Origin: Nematostella vectensis
Lineage: Eukaryota > Cnidaria > Anthozoa > Actiniaria > Edwardsiidae
DNA: 64,000 nucleotides
Assembly (NCBI RefSeq): GCF_932526225.1
Contig: NC_064042.1
Coordinates: 11,977,040 to 12,041,039, forward strand
Direction: 5' to 3'
Shown one piece after another: positions 20,440 to 33,189 of the stretch. A program made the position numbers and the translations under genes. Numbering within the stretch: position 1 is the first letter of the stretch; each line of letters starts with the position of its first letter. The notes under the pieces were generated by a model that saw nothing but the letters and a program-made list of their open reading frames with translations, had not been told where the DNA came from and searched no databases.

Positions 20440-23120
20440 AACTACACATTTTTCGGAGAAGCATAAAAATATTTTTTTCCCGAAACTAATGACCTTCAGA
20501 CCTCCGTGTCTCTCAAGAAAAACACACTAAAAGTATACAGTAATAAGTAATACAGTAATCTCCAAAAATTTCATCGTAGAGATTCTTCGCGCAAAAACAA
20601 AACGGTTCACAAACAAGAAAACGGAAAAAAGAGCTTTTATCTACACTCAAGACTGTTGATTTTTGAACTTCATTTCAATCAGGACGGCGCATAAACGCTT
20701 ATTTAATCAGATCGAGATGATGCACAACACTTTATTTTATCAAATCAATCTCGATATAAAGTACTGTTCTTCGACCTTTTGATTAGCCTACGTGCTGACT
20801 CGCGAAATCCTCTCGTAGCTACGAGAGGATTTCGCGAGTCAGCGGCTACACGTAGGCTACCTTTTGATAAAAACAAAAGGTTTGTTCATTACAAATAGTT
20901 GGCGGTCATTTTGTGTTTTCAGAATCACATACCTCTTATGTCACATCGACATTCATTAAAAAGTATGAAATCGACCATCAAATAACACACTAAGTCCAAG
21001 AAAGCCAACATAGCGAGAATTCACGATCCACACACTTATTCACAAAACCCAACACATGAACGTGCGAACTGGCATGGTTTGAATTTGGTTGTCCGATTCC
21101 CGCCAAAATCATCATACACAGGGCTCCCAACACGGATATAGTTTACGACGACGTATACTATTCCCCTAAAGCACCAGGAAGCCCAATACATGGAAGGATT
21201 GAAATGCACCTTAAAAAGTTTTGTACAACAAAGTATTGCGTTTCGTGAATATTTCACAGGTAACCACTAGTAATAATTAAAGTGAGTAAGGAGCAATCCT
21301 TACTGCTTGTCAAATTTCCAAATACGTTAATTTGTCAAAGGTAAATAAACTCTTGGCACCTTTCATAGACTTATATTAGTGTATTTTATTGCGGTTTGTC
21401 TGGAAAATATTGAAAGAAAACATGATGAACAGCAAGGGACGTGTTATTTACTAGATTACATGCTTTTTATCGGGAGATAATTTTTTTATGTAATTATTTT
21501 CGCCTACTTTATTTTTTCGGCTCAGTCTTTTCATGCCTTTAGGTTTCCAGACATGATTTTCTGCTAGAAAAACGTTTTATACAAGCCAATATCAAGCAGG
21601 AGCAACACGAGTTTGTGTATGTCAGTAGTTTTCGGATGCTATTTGAATAGGAATAAAATACGTCAGTGTATAAGGCATGTTTCCGCTGGCCTTGTCGGGG
21701 GTGGTTTTAATTATACATAACCGATTTAAAAGAGATTGGACTCTTTCCAGCATAACTTTGATGGGCTTTCTACGTTTTTATGTCTTCCGCGATTTATTTC
21801 AATTGCATAGACTCGATAAGAATGTAATCTATTTTTTCTGAATTAATTTCCTTCACCAAAAAACTGTTTACGTATTTAACGAGCTACCTGGCTTTGTGCC
21901 TGAATGATAAAATTTATTATTCAGAAATTAACAATATAATAGTACAACGCTTTATGTTGAATTATGTGCTCCATTACACTCTTTTTTTATTAGAATCGTT
22001 TTTTATATGAACGTCCAGGCTGAGATTTCACCAAATTTTAAAAACATGCTAAGAACATCCCGAGGCTCGGATAGCAGCAACATATTGCTTCTTTAGTCTT
22101 TGTGTTCTAAAATGCAGTGTTAAATTGTGTTCATTAATAACAACCTTAAATATTATATTGCTATTTATCATTTGTCATATTTATATTTTGTCATATTTAT
22201 ATTTATCATATGTAATTCTCCTCCTAACAATTCTATTGTATAAGCACTAAAATTTAAGAACATCGTTGAGAACATTTTGTGCGTTAAAATAAAAATAAGA
22301 ACGGCCCAGCCCCAACAACTGAAAATAAGGCGTTCTTATAAAAAATAAGAGTGTAAAGAGTTTGGATTTCGATAATTTAATAAATAACAAGATTTTGGAA
22401 TTTGATTTTGACTGAGAGCTTAAAAGGGCAGCGAATATTAAAGATAAAACTCTCTTAAAGATTTTACCCGTGGTAAGGACTACGGTAAAAACAATTTCCC
22501 TAAAAAAGACTAATAAGCTAGGGAAATCCAAAGGAAATAATATAATCGACTTAAATGGAGAAGAGCTGTCATGAATTTGCCATAATATTCGAAGAGTACT
22601 TCCAGAATTATGAAATCGCCTGTCATAGTTTGATAAATATTTGTGTAGGAGCATATCTGGCTAAATTAATCATCAGCTTTCCTCTCCGCTATTAGCCAAA
22701 ATACTATTTGCTGCGTTGGCTTTTTCTGCCCTGCTTCCGGAAATTTAGAGCGTACAAAAAAAGAGCCTTGTCTATTTGCCATATCTTTTCCGGCAATATC
22801 TAGGCTGCAAATAATGAATTGGATTTTGGTGTTTCTTTTAGACAGTGACACTCCGTGAAGTCCGTCATAGCGTGCAGTCCATTCCGTGCCAAAGATACCT
22901 CTTTCCACCTGTCGTGGTTTTGGGAGCCAAGCGCGCGACTGACGCTAATACACATTGCAGAGTTGTTTTTCAATGTAGCGGAAAATATTGAAACTAGCTC
23001 CGTACGGAATAATTTAATATCTCGTCTATCGGATGGCGGTTTCGTCAAAGAACAGTTCAAATTTATGGTCTAAGCGTGCAAGAAATGAGAAGAACTTTGT
23101 GAAGTGAGGGAAAAACTACG
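20440..23120. other. Non-coding interval between Polinton and Ig gene
   Basis: AT-rich. Apart from the palindrome at 20785-20858 and a dispersed repeat near 21995-22090 (inverse copy near 38720-38820), no feature is recognised. Open frames at 22247-22654 and 22666-23060 have unlike codon use and no homology I recognise. The last 100 bp probably contain the promoter and 5' UTR of the gene starting at 23127. Confidence 0.5.
20785..20858. repeat. Long palindrome (hairpin)
   Basis: A 24-bp arm (20795-20818) is followed with no spacer by its exact complement (20819-20842). Outer 10-bp arms AGCCTACGTG/CACGTAGGCT (20785-20794 and 20849-20858) extend it, with a 6-bp asymmetry. It would form a cruciform of about 34 paired bases. 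Confidence 0.95.
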
Positions 23121-23126
23121 CAAACA

Positions 23127-26100
23127 ATGGAGAGAAACCCTCGCGTCGAGTCGACATATTTACCGGGAAATTCTAATACACTAAACCACGTCCGGACACT
23201 CGGTATTTTCTACGCAGTCTGCGTGGTTGTGTGTTCATTGCCGTTTCATGCGAGAGGTTGGTAATGTTTTTTTTACTTATTTTTCGCTATGTATAATCCC
23301 TCTTGTTTGCTTTTCTATTTACCTTAGTCCCGCTTTTAATATCTCACGACGTCTGAAATTCTATGAATTTGAAAAAAATATAAATAAACTGCAATAAACG
23401 GTGCCATCGTTAGCCATTTCTAAGTATTCAATCAAAATTCAAAGTGATATTTTTTTATGCGTGCAACTCTTATAAATTTTAAGCTTATTGCGATGATTGC
23501 CTTATGCAGTTCGGATTCAATTTTGACAATTCCATATAGAATAGAGCAATTCCCCCTACAACACTTTACCCTACTATAAAAAGCACGCACACAATTCTGT
23601 GCTTGCATCAACAAGTACTGTTGACGCGTCTAGGTTAAAATGAATTTTTTAAGCTGGTACATCTATTTGTACATTATTTTTTGTTGTATTTATTAGGGCC
23701 CTTGACGCTAACCAAATCGGCGATTTGCCGATAAGTAGGCCAATATTTTATGTCTTATCTGTTCTAGTTAACAATCCAAAACAAGCAAAATACAGTAAAA
23801 AAAAAGTAATATATTCCACTGCACCATATTTAAAAGGACCGGCTGTTGTTGAAAATCGGAATAAATCTGCAGGAGACTTTTCATGGGTAAATATCACCGC
23901 CACACGAACTACCACAAATGCTAAAATCTAGTTACGTGATCAGATCTCAAGTCAATCAAAGAGGAATATTTCCTCCAAGTGCATTATTCCGGATTGAATC
24001 GTTCACTCATAGCCACCTTTTATGTTAATAGTCTTGCAACAAAAGGCAGAATTGAGCGCGGGCCTCTTATGACATATTTTGATCTAAAATGAAAACATGA
24101 ATTGTTATTCGCTAATGGAATGCTTTTCTTCAAATATTGTCTTTCATTTTGTCATAAAAGATGCCTTTTCGAATTTTCGAATAAATACGTCAAGATGATT
24201 CAAGATTCAATTTTATTTTTTCTCATTTATTTGTATTTCTAGACAATTTTGAAATTCAAAATTGAATATCCGGTTTTAGCTTTAACCACCTAAAATAGCG
24301 CAATTTGGGAGCCAGTGTTCTCGAAATTATTAATGCGGACTATTCATTTAAAAAACAAACAAAAGTCTTCAGGGATTTCATTACATTTATGACAAACTCA
24401 AAAGAATTGTTTGCAGGGAATATTTCATTATATTTTTCATTTGCATCCGTGGGCAGAAGTGTTCACTTTTTATCTTCTTTATTTTGACATTAGGGAAAAA
24501 ATGGTTTTTCAATCGATTTCTAGAGTTTCGGATGTGTGGGGTTTAGTTCCATTGTCTTTGAAGATAACCCATGGAATATTCGCTCTTTTTTTGCAATCAA
24601 TTTCTTTAATACTAGGTAATGAAGTAATAATTTTCGCCGAACAAATCAATGTTGCTAAGGGGCTAAAAACTAAAACAAAACTTATACGGGATTACAAAAT
24701 TATCATTTGTCCCACACCCTTTCTGTATTTTAGAAATGCCTGTATTCCAAACTAAAAAATATTGTTGTTGTGAATGTTGTTAATTGTTGTTGATATGTTG
24801 GTGTAGCTGTAGTGATTCATGGATTTCGTTTGTTTTATACTGGCCGTTTGACACGAGTTATCAAGTGGACGACTTGCTTGCTAACGACAAAACATTAATG
24901 GCTTTGATTATATTCTTGTCCTTCTTCTTCATCGCCGCTTTTTTCTCTTTCTTTAACTTCTTATTTTCCTCTGTTTTCTTCTTTTCCTGTTCCTTCTGAC
25001 TATATTTTTATTCCTATCACTCTCTTCTTCTTTTATTTCTTAATCTTCGTCATCTTCCTTTTTTTGCGCATTCAGATTTTCATCATCCTCTTTTTTTCTT
25101 CTTCTTCTTTCCTTGTTGTTTCTCCATTTCTTTTTCGTGCTGTTTACCCTTTTTCTTTTTCTTCTTTTCTTGCTTCTTCCTCTTGCTTCTCCTTCTTGCT
25201 TCTTCTTCTTCTTTTTCTCTATTTGTCGCCTTTTTTCCGTTCTTCTTCATTCGACTTTTTCTCCAATTTGTTCTTCTTTGCTTTTTTCTTTATTTGTCGC
25301 CTTTTTTCGTTTTTCTTTATTCGTCTTTTCCCCCTTTCTTTTTCTCTGTTTTTTCTTCTTTATTTGTCGCCTTTTCTCGTTTTTCTTTATTCGTCTTTCC
25401 CCTCATTCTTCCTCTCTGTTTTTTTTTTCTTATCTTGATCAGGTCCATCAAGCCATCAAAGGAGGACTATAACAATTCGCTCGTTAACAGAATTTACCAG
25501 ACCAATCACTCCACTTTACATAGAACGGCCATGCACCAAAACCAATCTAATCAAAGAGCTCTTAATATCAAAGTTCGCTATGGCTTATGCGGCTTGAAAG
25601 AATTTTACTGCTTATTCTTTTGTGTAGAAAATTCAACAAATGAGCTACTGCATGCACCATATAAACTATCTTGTTTATCTAGTCACTTGATGGGTATTGA
25701 AGAATAGACATTGTTTAGTCTACACTAAAGAAAGTACGCGACAACATCTATTCTTGCGGCTAGGGCATCACTTATGAAAATAAATTTTTTTCTTGGTCTG
25801 ATTGTGTCTGAAAGACTGCTTAAGGGCGATCATACAAACCACCTTTAATGGACCCTTAAACACACGAGCAAATATAGAATCGCTCTTTACATTAATGACA
25901 TTCACGGGAAAACTGTGGATTTGGAGTTACACCAATTATTAAACAATATTGTCATCGTTTTCATGTTGTCTTTATCTTATTGTTAATCACACCATGCATA
26001 TGACCCTTAAGATCTAAATATAGACAAAAAGTATTTATCAATTGGACTCGACTAATTGTCTATAGCTTGGAGGTGTTATAGGCGAGTTATACCGGCCAGT

Positions 26101-28649
26101 TTAAAACCTTCACATTAGAATACTTATGCAAATGCGATAAATAGAGTTGCGTCTTTTGTGATTAGATTTTTTGACACATGGGGAAGAGTGCTAAGATGGA
26201 TGTGTTTTGTTGCTTTTGTGCTGTCGGCAGCGCTTCATTCGCAACATTCTGCCACCTACTGTGAACAACCGCTAAAAATAACTTTTCATTAGAGGAAGAT
26301 ATATATTCACACTACCGCAACCTTTGAACATTACAATTGGCCTTTTCCCAAAGAATGGGCTAGTCAATTCCTCGCTCTTTTATTCAAATACCACAGGACT
26401 CCAATGATCGAAAAAAGGTCAATGCGAAAAAGTTGATATCTCATTTGATTTACAGGCGAACTACAATACCGTGCAGATATTTTTGCCGTTTCACCACCAG
26501 ACGAAGCGTTCGTGAAAACTGGCGCATCAGTCACATTCAAATGGAAGCTCCCGGTAACGCAAAAGCACTTCCGTCACTTACTAAACGTTACATTTGGCCG
26601 CGGTACACCGGATCAGCCCATGGAACCTTTAATAACAGTCAACTTCTCTCCGAAAGGAACAAACAAGTCGGTGCACTTGGTGTACAATGTGTCAGGGAGA
26701 TACCGAGGAAGATTACGGTGGGCGGGGCGAGCTGGGAGGGTAGCATTTGAGTTGAGGAATGTGACAAGTGAAGACACTGGTAGATATGCTATGGTGGCAG
26801 CGGCACAGACCTCGAGGGTCTTGATAGTCGATAACGTCGGGCTGGTAGTGAATTGTAAGTACTTTAAAAAGGGCCAATAAGTGACTTGCACCAAGAAGTC
26901 ACATGACGTTTAAGTGGCAAATTCAGGACAATATAAACAGTGAAATAGCTGTGTCTTCAGAAAGCGACGGAAAAATTACATCTTAAAATAGAGATGAGCT
27001 TTTTATGACAAAGAACTTTCTGGCTGATTCGTAATTTTCCCCGAAAAATAAACCATGAACCTATATCTACGTAACATGAAAGTTCACAGTATTTTAATTA
27101 TATTTAAACTCTTACTGAACAGCAATAATTGTCCACTGAAACGTTAAATACATTTATGTTTACAGACCCACCGAGGCTTCGCAATCCCTTATCTTCGATG
27201 AAACAAGTGCGTCTTCCAGAAGGCGAGTCTGTCGACATTTTGTGTGATGTCAAGAGCTGCCCACGTGCTCGAGTGATGTGGTCACGTGATGGTCTCGTGC
27301 TGCAGAACCAAACCAGGCGCCATGCGCTGTCGCTCAGACGCGTGGAACTATCACATACGGGGATTTACGAGTGTGATGCAGCCAATGAGCTTGGGAGTGT
27401 GCGGAACAAGGTGTTGGTAATAGTGACGTCATGCCCCGAGCCTGCCAGTCAGCCCAGTCATGGTAAGGCACAGTCTGGATGTATTCATTTCCCATTTTTT
27501 CTGTTTTTCATTTTTCTTTCTTTCCTTTTTTTCTTTTATTTGTTCCTTTTTTCCCCTTTCTGTTTACAATTTATTTGGAGGACTTCTGCGTCACACGATC
27601 GTCGGATGATCGGACGGTTTCTTTACCAGTTTTACTACTTTCTTTTTAGTTTTTCTGTTCTATCTTTTTCTCTCCTCCCTTTTTGCTTTTGTTTTCTACA
27701 TGTTTGTCTTCCTCCTCCTTTTTCTCTTGTTCTTTTTATTCATTTTCTCCTCGTTGTCCTCTTAGTTCTCTAGTTTTCCCACACCTTTCTTACATCATTT
27801 TATTTCTCTATTCATCACTCCACCTTTCCTGTTGAATAAAGTCCATTGTTTCTCTTTGTCTCTACAGCTGCGTCAAGTACTGGTCATAGTCCCAGTACCC
27901 TGATTTCCATGGTTGCCCCTGCGGCAGTTTTCTTCGTTATCCTCGCTGCTTATTGCTTTTTTAAATGCTCTAATCGACAACAGCAACAGCACCCAATACA
28001 GTGAGTGTAGAATTTATTATTTAAAATTTGGCCAAGAAATTCATTGAACGAAGAATTCTCGGGTCTATTTTGATCACGCGACACAAAAAGACCAATGGAA
28101 TTTTTACTTTAAAACAATAAGTGAAGTTTAGAAGCAAACTAGCAGCTATTATATATAATCAACTTCGAAATGTAAGTTGATTATACTATACAATCAAAAT
28201 AACCTTCAAAGAATTTTACAGCCGAAATGTTTGATTGTTTCCTACGAGCAATTCCCGCCTTGGATTCTTGGAGGTCGGCTATTAATGGCTCGTACTCGTT
28301 TTCGTATGTTCATTTCACACAAAGTTAGAATAAGCAGACGCGGATCCAAGGATTGGCCGAGGGGGGGGGGGACGCAGTCATATGAATCATATGGAAAAAA
28401 CATAGTATTTTAAGATTCCATCATAAGAAATGACCACTTTTTGGCCGCTTAGGGGGGGAAGGGGGTGCGTGTCTCCCAACCCCTTGTGATAACAAAGGAT
28501 TGGGACCCTCCTGACTACTATATATGCTATCTTCCAGGAAAAGCCAATCGTCCTACAGAATTTCCAAGAGTTCTTCAACCACTGACGAGCAAACTGCAAA
28601 CCTTCTTGGGGAATGGTCCCAGTTTACCGACCGAGGGGAGAAGATCTGA
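23127..28649 (+). CDS. Two-Ig-domain single-pass membrane protein, five exons
   Basis: Exons 23127-23256, 26456-26854, 27166-27462, 27868-28000 and 28538-28649; all joins keep phase (1,1,1,2) and give 356 residues. Residues about 25-43 form a signal-peptide-like core (LGIFYAVCVVVCSLPF). Ig domain 1 (45-176) has a V-like strand pattern ending SEDTGRYAMVA but contains no cysteine at all. Ig domain 2 (178-275) is canonical: Cys203, Trp215, and Cys246 in GIYEC. A transmembrane helix (about 288-307) leads to a Gln/Ser-rich cytoplasmic tail of about 50 residues with one Tyr (SYRIS) and no ITIM. Exon 1's donor (GTTGGT) is weak but is the only one that fits the phase. Likely a cell-surface adhesion or recognition receptor; no orthologue recognised. 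Polyadenylation signal AATAAA near 28852. Confidence 0.8.
24918..25438 (+). repeat. Polypyrimidine (CTT-rich) tract in intron 1 of the Ig gene
   Basis: About 520 bp of nearly pure pyrimidine on the plus strand with TTCTTC, TTTTTC and repeated 'ATTTGTCGCCTTTT(T/C)' sub-units of about 72 bp (25290, 25360). Phe/Ser-rich reading frames across it are artefacts. A second, weaker pyrimidine-rich stretch lies in intron 3 (27480-27860). Confidence 0.85.
28372..28480 (+). repeat. Dispersed poly(G)-associated repeat, third copy
   Basis: Follows a G10 run and reads CATATGGAAAAAACATAGTA, AAGAAATGACCACTTTTTGG, then CCGCTTAGGGGGGG. It matches 540-700 and 2190-2290. It lies in intron 4 of the Ig-domain gene. 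Confidence 0.55.
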
Positions 28650-30070
28650 CCATCATTCATACCCAAAATACCTAACTAAATATAAACTATATGTGTTGCT
28701 GGAAACACAATATTCACGTGGATTATTTTACTATCGAGATCGCAGCACGTAGACAATGACTTTATTAGGAAACATGGATTCCACAAAATCTGTTGATTGT
28801 AGCCAATACGTTGCAAAGGCACGACATGATGCTTGCATCGAACAGAGTCGAGAATAAACTGTTAGAGCCTGATGTAACAGCTGTTCTCGGAGACAACTGC
28901 TTTGAAAGGCTTAAAGAGATGTTACCAAAAGCAGTTATCATAAGACGGTGATTCCACCTAAACTACAAAAAAAGGAAAGGTTGGCCAACAATTTCGCATC
29001 AGCTCCCAACATGGTTTTACAGACATTGCCAGTATTCTTTGTCATCAATAGGGCTTAAAAGAACCGAATTTTAATTAATATGTGACTTTACGATTGGCAT
29101 CGCAATGGTATTAAACAAAATATTATACCCGGGCCGTAGCATGAGGTGGGGCACTGGGGGCGCGTGTCCCCTCCCCCCAATATTTTCAAAAATATAAGGA
29201 AGTGACCATTAGGGGTGTGATTGTGGCCCTAACATTTTCTTAATGTTTCTGTATTGTGGCCTCCCAATATTTCGAGGCCTGCTGCGGCCCTGTATTAAAC
29301 TAGGAAAACACCTTATGCTTTTTGCTTTGCTTATATTATCAGAAATCGCTGCGATATTTGGGATACATATTGCGCATTACACGGGGCAAGCTTGATAACC
29401 AAATTTAACAAAAAATACAATATATATTATTATAATAATATAATATATATTATTTCTTAAGAGAACAGAAATATCACCAGTATAATTTTGATATACTATT
29501 CACGAGCTGTATATTAAGCTACATTGGATGGTATTTTATTTATTTTGTTTTTTACTGTAGCAAAATGTTCCTTTGCACAATTTGGTAAAAAACAAGAGCT
29601 CAATAAGTTAGTTATGACGCTATATGAAAGAACGCTTTTCAATTCTCAATTGCTTATTCATTTATTCTTTTCCAAGCGAACGTATTATATATCATATTAA
29701 TTGCATATTTATTGATTATCTCTTTTCACTTGCTATAACTTTTATAATAAAAACTGCTGAGGCGAGAGAGTCAAAAAAACTTCAGTGACGGTGATGTTTG
29801 ATTTTCATATTGAAACTTAACCACTCTGGAGCCAGCTTTGGTAAAGATCTGTGAAAAATCTTTCAGGGCCGAATCAAATGATACGGAAAAAAAGACTTTT
29901 CGGGTTTGTAGATAGGTTTTTATGATATGAAATGAAAACATGACCTAAATGAGAATAAGACGTCCCGCCAAAAAGCAAGACCTAGTTAGAATTTGGGAAT
30001 GATGAACGACAGTGTAGTACATTTTACAATTAAATAATGAGATATCAACATTGAAATACAAATTGTTTTA
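28650..30070. other. 3' flank of the Ig gene, no further gene seen
   Basis: Contains a candidate polyadenylation signal at about 28852 and repeat remnants. Nothing else that I can support. Confidence 0.5.
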
Positions 30071-30075
30071 TAATT

Positions 30076-30860
30076 GTTGATTTTACCCCTGTACACTTAG
30101 TGTGCTACCTCTGTACACTTAGTGTGTTACCCCTGTACACTTAGTGTGTTATCCCTGTACACTTAGTGTGCTACCCCTGTACACTTAGTGTGCTACCCGT
30201 GTACACTTAGTGTGCTACCCCTGTACACTTAGCGTGTTACCCCTGTACACTTAGTGTGCTACCCCTGTACACTTAGTGTGTTACCCCTGTACACTTAATG
30301 TGCTACCCCTGTACACTTAGTGTGTTACCCCTGTACACTGAGTGTGTTACCCCTGTACACTTAGTGTGTTACCCCTGTACACTTAGTGTGTTATCCCTGT
30401 ACACTTAGTGTGCTACCCCTGTACACTAAGTGTGTTACCCCTGTACACTAAGTGTGTTACCCCTGTACACTAAGTGTGTTACCCCTGTACACTTAGTGTG
30501 TTACCCCTGTACACTTAGTGTGTTACCCCTGTACACTTAGTGTGTTATCCCTGTACACTTAGTGTGTTACCCCTGTACACTTAGTGTGCTACCCCTGTCC
30601 ACTTAGTGTGCTACCCGTGTACACTTAGTGTGCTACCCCTGTACACTTAGTGTGCTACCCCTGTACACTTAGTGTGTTACCCCTGTACACTTAGTGTGCT
30701 ACCCCTGTACACTTAGTGTGTACCCCTGTACACTTAGTGTGCTACCCCTGTACACTTGTGTGCTACCCCTATACACTTAGTGTGCTACCCCTGTACACTT
30801 AGTGTGTTACCCCTGTACACTTAGTGTATTACCACTGTACACTTGGTGTGTTACCCTTGA
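30076..30860. repeat. 22-bp minisatellite
   Basis: About 35 tandem copies of a 22-bp unit with core CTGTACACTTAGTGTG. Variants include CTAAGTG in place of CTTAGTG, a cluster of three near 30420-30480. Deletions of one or two bases occur near 30720 and 30755. Confidence 0.97.
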
Positions 30861-30965
30861 TTGTCGTGTTCGTGAACCAGGAATAAATACAATACACCAA
30901 AGACTGGTATTCGACTCTGCCAAACCAAATTTTCGTCTTTAATAAGACTTTTTCAGGGCAGACTG
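30860..30965 (+). repeat. Dispersed repeat, inverse copy at 50364-50445
   Basis: The order GTATTCGACTCTGCCAAA, TTTCGTCTTTAATAAGAC, AATACAATACACCAAA also appears inverted near 50364-50445 (TCTTATTAAAAACGAAAATT, TTTGGTGTATTGTATTC). A shared mobile element is inferred. Confidence 0.55.
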
Positions 30966-31685
30966 AAGAATTTGAATCGTTACTACTACAAATAATTATC
31001 AGTTTATTGACCATTATCATAGTCTAAGACTAAATTACATTGTGGTCAGCAAAGATATAGAAAATTTTGCATATTTGTAAGTAACGAATTTGGCAAGACG
31101 ATCAGTCCTAGGAATAGGTCGTTCACACCTAGTTGAGCCCGAGCGTAGCCCATAGCCGTGGTCAACCCTTGAGTACTGGGGTAGCAGGTGCTCAAGAAAA
31201 CCCGACGACTGTATGATTGAAATGATAATGCGGCACGCTCATCCAGCTGTTGTAAGATGCAGTCCTCAAGGGCGATATCGTATTTTCAGCAATTACAAGC
31301 AAATTTGTTAGCAGCAACAGGCTGTCACAGCGCCGTCGCTAGACTAAAGAGACAACGCATTGCATTGTTGGAAACTTGAAGGCGTACCCTATTGGGTCAG
31401 CGGTTGGAAAAGTTGACTGTGCGCCGCCCTGTAGTGCGGGAATAGATGGGTGGTTTTTATTCTCAGTCTAGTTTTTTCACAATTTTGCTCAAAGAAGTAG
31501 TCAGGAGTGAAAAGAAATCATCTTGTTGACTCTTTGCTGTAATTTAGTTCTATACTGCAATGGCAATTAAATAAAACCCTATTAATATCCTTTATTTTCT
31601 AAAGAGAATATTCAAACAAGCTGAAATAAAACTAATCGGGTAGGATTTTGTTTTATGATATCAAAAAGATTTTAAAATGCGTTTT

Positions 31686-31800
<115 letters not shown>

Positions 31801-32023
31801 GTTTTATTAAGCACCTCTGTTCTTCCATGGGGCTCTACACATACCTTGTTTTGAATTAATTTGAATACTTTTGTTATTCAAATAAGTATTTTTAATAATA
31901 TGTACCATTACATAATCATTCCGTGTGCGCCGTCATATAGTCGTAATCATAATTTACCACGCAGTTATATACGTGCTGAGTCTAATTATCTCGTTGCTAA
32001 ACTCGAGGGCAAGACTAGATATT

Positions 32024-32770
32024 ATGTATTTGAAAGTGTGTTACCTGTTTTTGCTGCTTCTAGCGGTTGTGAGTGAGGCTAGACGAGGAGGCGGCGGCCG
32101 CTCTGGTGGGTCTCGAGGTGGTAGCAGATCTAGATCTAGTAGTCGTTCTGGATCTTCTGGCGGCGGTCCAAGAATAACAAGAACGACTCCAATCGCACCA
32201 AAAACCCGCTCAACACCGGTCATACGAAGTCAAACGAGTCTCAAAACCCGTAGTGGCGTCTCACCGACTCGATTACTTGGAGGTTATTTGTTGTTACGAT
32301 ACTCTTTGAGTCGTGGGCCTATCTACCGCAGTGCGTATCCTATGAATCACAGTAATGTCGATATGATTATACCGGAGGATCGAGCATTTAGGGTCAACTA
32401 CACCGAAGAATTCTTACTCGATGTAAACGGGAGCTCATGTCTTAGAACGAATAAGACTGTGGAATTGACGAAGGGCAAAGATCCTAGCGTAGTTACACGA
32501 TTGTACTACCAGGGAAACTCAAGCGTGGAAGAGGTCTTCGGTGATGACATGAATATTACTTTGAGCGAAGAGTTAGATAAGTCTGTTAAACTTGTGCAAG
32601 TTGTGAAGTATAATACAAACATTGTAGCTAACACTAACTGTTCGCAGATCAAAACAGTTCTGAATGGCACGGTGGTACTGATGTACTTGTACAACCCAGA
32701 CACTGCTTCGAGTTTGCATATAAATCTGGTTTTATTCTTGGTGGCGATGTTGTTAAATATATCCGTGTAG
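32024..32770 (+). CDS. Prion-protein-like secreted glycoprotein (intact copy)
   Basis: Single exon, 248 residues from ATG 32024; upstream in-frame GTG codons lack a signal-peptide context, whereas this Met directly precedes one (LKVCYLFLLLLAVVSEA). Order of regions: signal peptide 1-19; Arg/Gly/Ser-rich basic region 20-50; hydrophobic segment with LLGGYLLLRYSL (84-95); conserved block RGPIYRSAYPMNHSNVD; and a domain with just two cysteines (139, 206) and seven N-glycosylation sequons (125, 135, 143, 165, 177, 205, 214). A C-terminal hydrophobic tail (231-248) follows small residues, as in GPI-anchor signals. I recognise no named cnidarian family. The layout matches vertebrate PrP in order and size; sequence homology is not demonstrated. 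A convergent paralogue lies at 34978-35800. Confidence 0.8.
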   Translation: MYLKVCYLFLLLLAVVSEARRGGGGRSGGSRGGSRSRSSSRSGSSGGGPRITRTTPIAPKTRSTPVIRSQTSLKTRSGVSPTRLLGGYLLLRYSLSRGPIYRSAYPMNHSNVDMIIPEDRAFRVNYTEEFLLDVNGSSCLRTNKTVELTKGKDPSVVTRLYYQGNSSVEEVFGDDMNITLSEELDKSVKLVQVVKYNTNIVANTNCSQIKTVLNGTVVLMYLYNPDTASSLHINLVLFLVAMLLNISV

Positions 32771-32818
32771 TCCTCCAGCCCTTGGCTACACTTGACGCTC
32801 ACTAATGTTTGAATCTCC

Positions 32819-33188
32819 TTAAAAGGAGATTCGATACTGTTTTTCAAGTTGTAGTTGACTGTGAGGTCGGAAACTTTTATCATCGTTTGCTTTTATTATC
32901 TTTTGCTACATGGATCGGTACGTCAAACTATTTGACCGTGTCATGTATCTATAGATGAACTTTAGGAAAATGCCAATTTCATTTAAATTACTGTTGAATT
33001 TAATGAGTTCACCGTTCAGTTGCCACGGAAACATTAATGTAAACAAAAAATTGGCGTTTTCTAAAGTTTATCCATAGATACATGACACAGCCAAAAAGTT
33101 TGACGTTCCGATCCATGAGTAGCAAAAGATACGAGTGGTGGTTAACTGGGTGGTTGGGGACTTTGGAAACAGTATCGAATCTCCTTAA
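32819..33188. mobile_element. MITE with long inverted repeats
   Basis: Ends TTAAAAGGAGATTCGATACTG and CAGTATCGAATCTCCTTAA are inverted. Arms of about 150 bp (for example TTGCTACATGGATCGG..., CATGTATCTATAGAT..., against their complements at 33040-33130) flank a short unpaired centre. It is inserted about 50 bp after the stop codon of the gene at 32024-32770, probably in its 3' UTR. Confidence 0.8.
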
Positions 33189-33189
33189 A

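Noticed and set aside
22247-23060. Two minus-strand frames of 135 and 86 codons upstream of the Ig gene
   Set aside because: No recognisable domain, AT-driven composition, no splice support.
25064-25707. Phe/Ser-rich frames up to 174 codons
   Set aside because: Polypyrimidine low-complexity tract in an intron.
31050-31560. GC-richer patch suspected to be an RNA gene
   Set aside because: No tRNA box A/B pair, snRNA or rRNA signature could be identified.
32024-32770. Direct claim of orthology to vertebrate prion protein
   Set aside because: Only architecture and short motif resemblance are visible; no alignment or structure comparison could be run.
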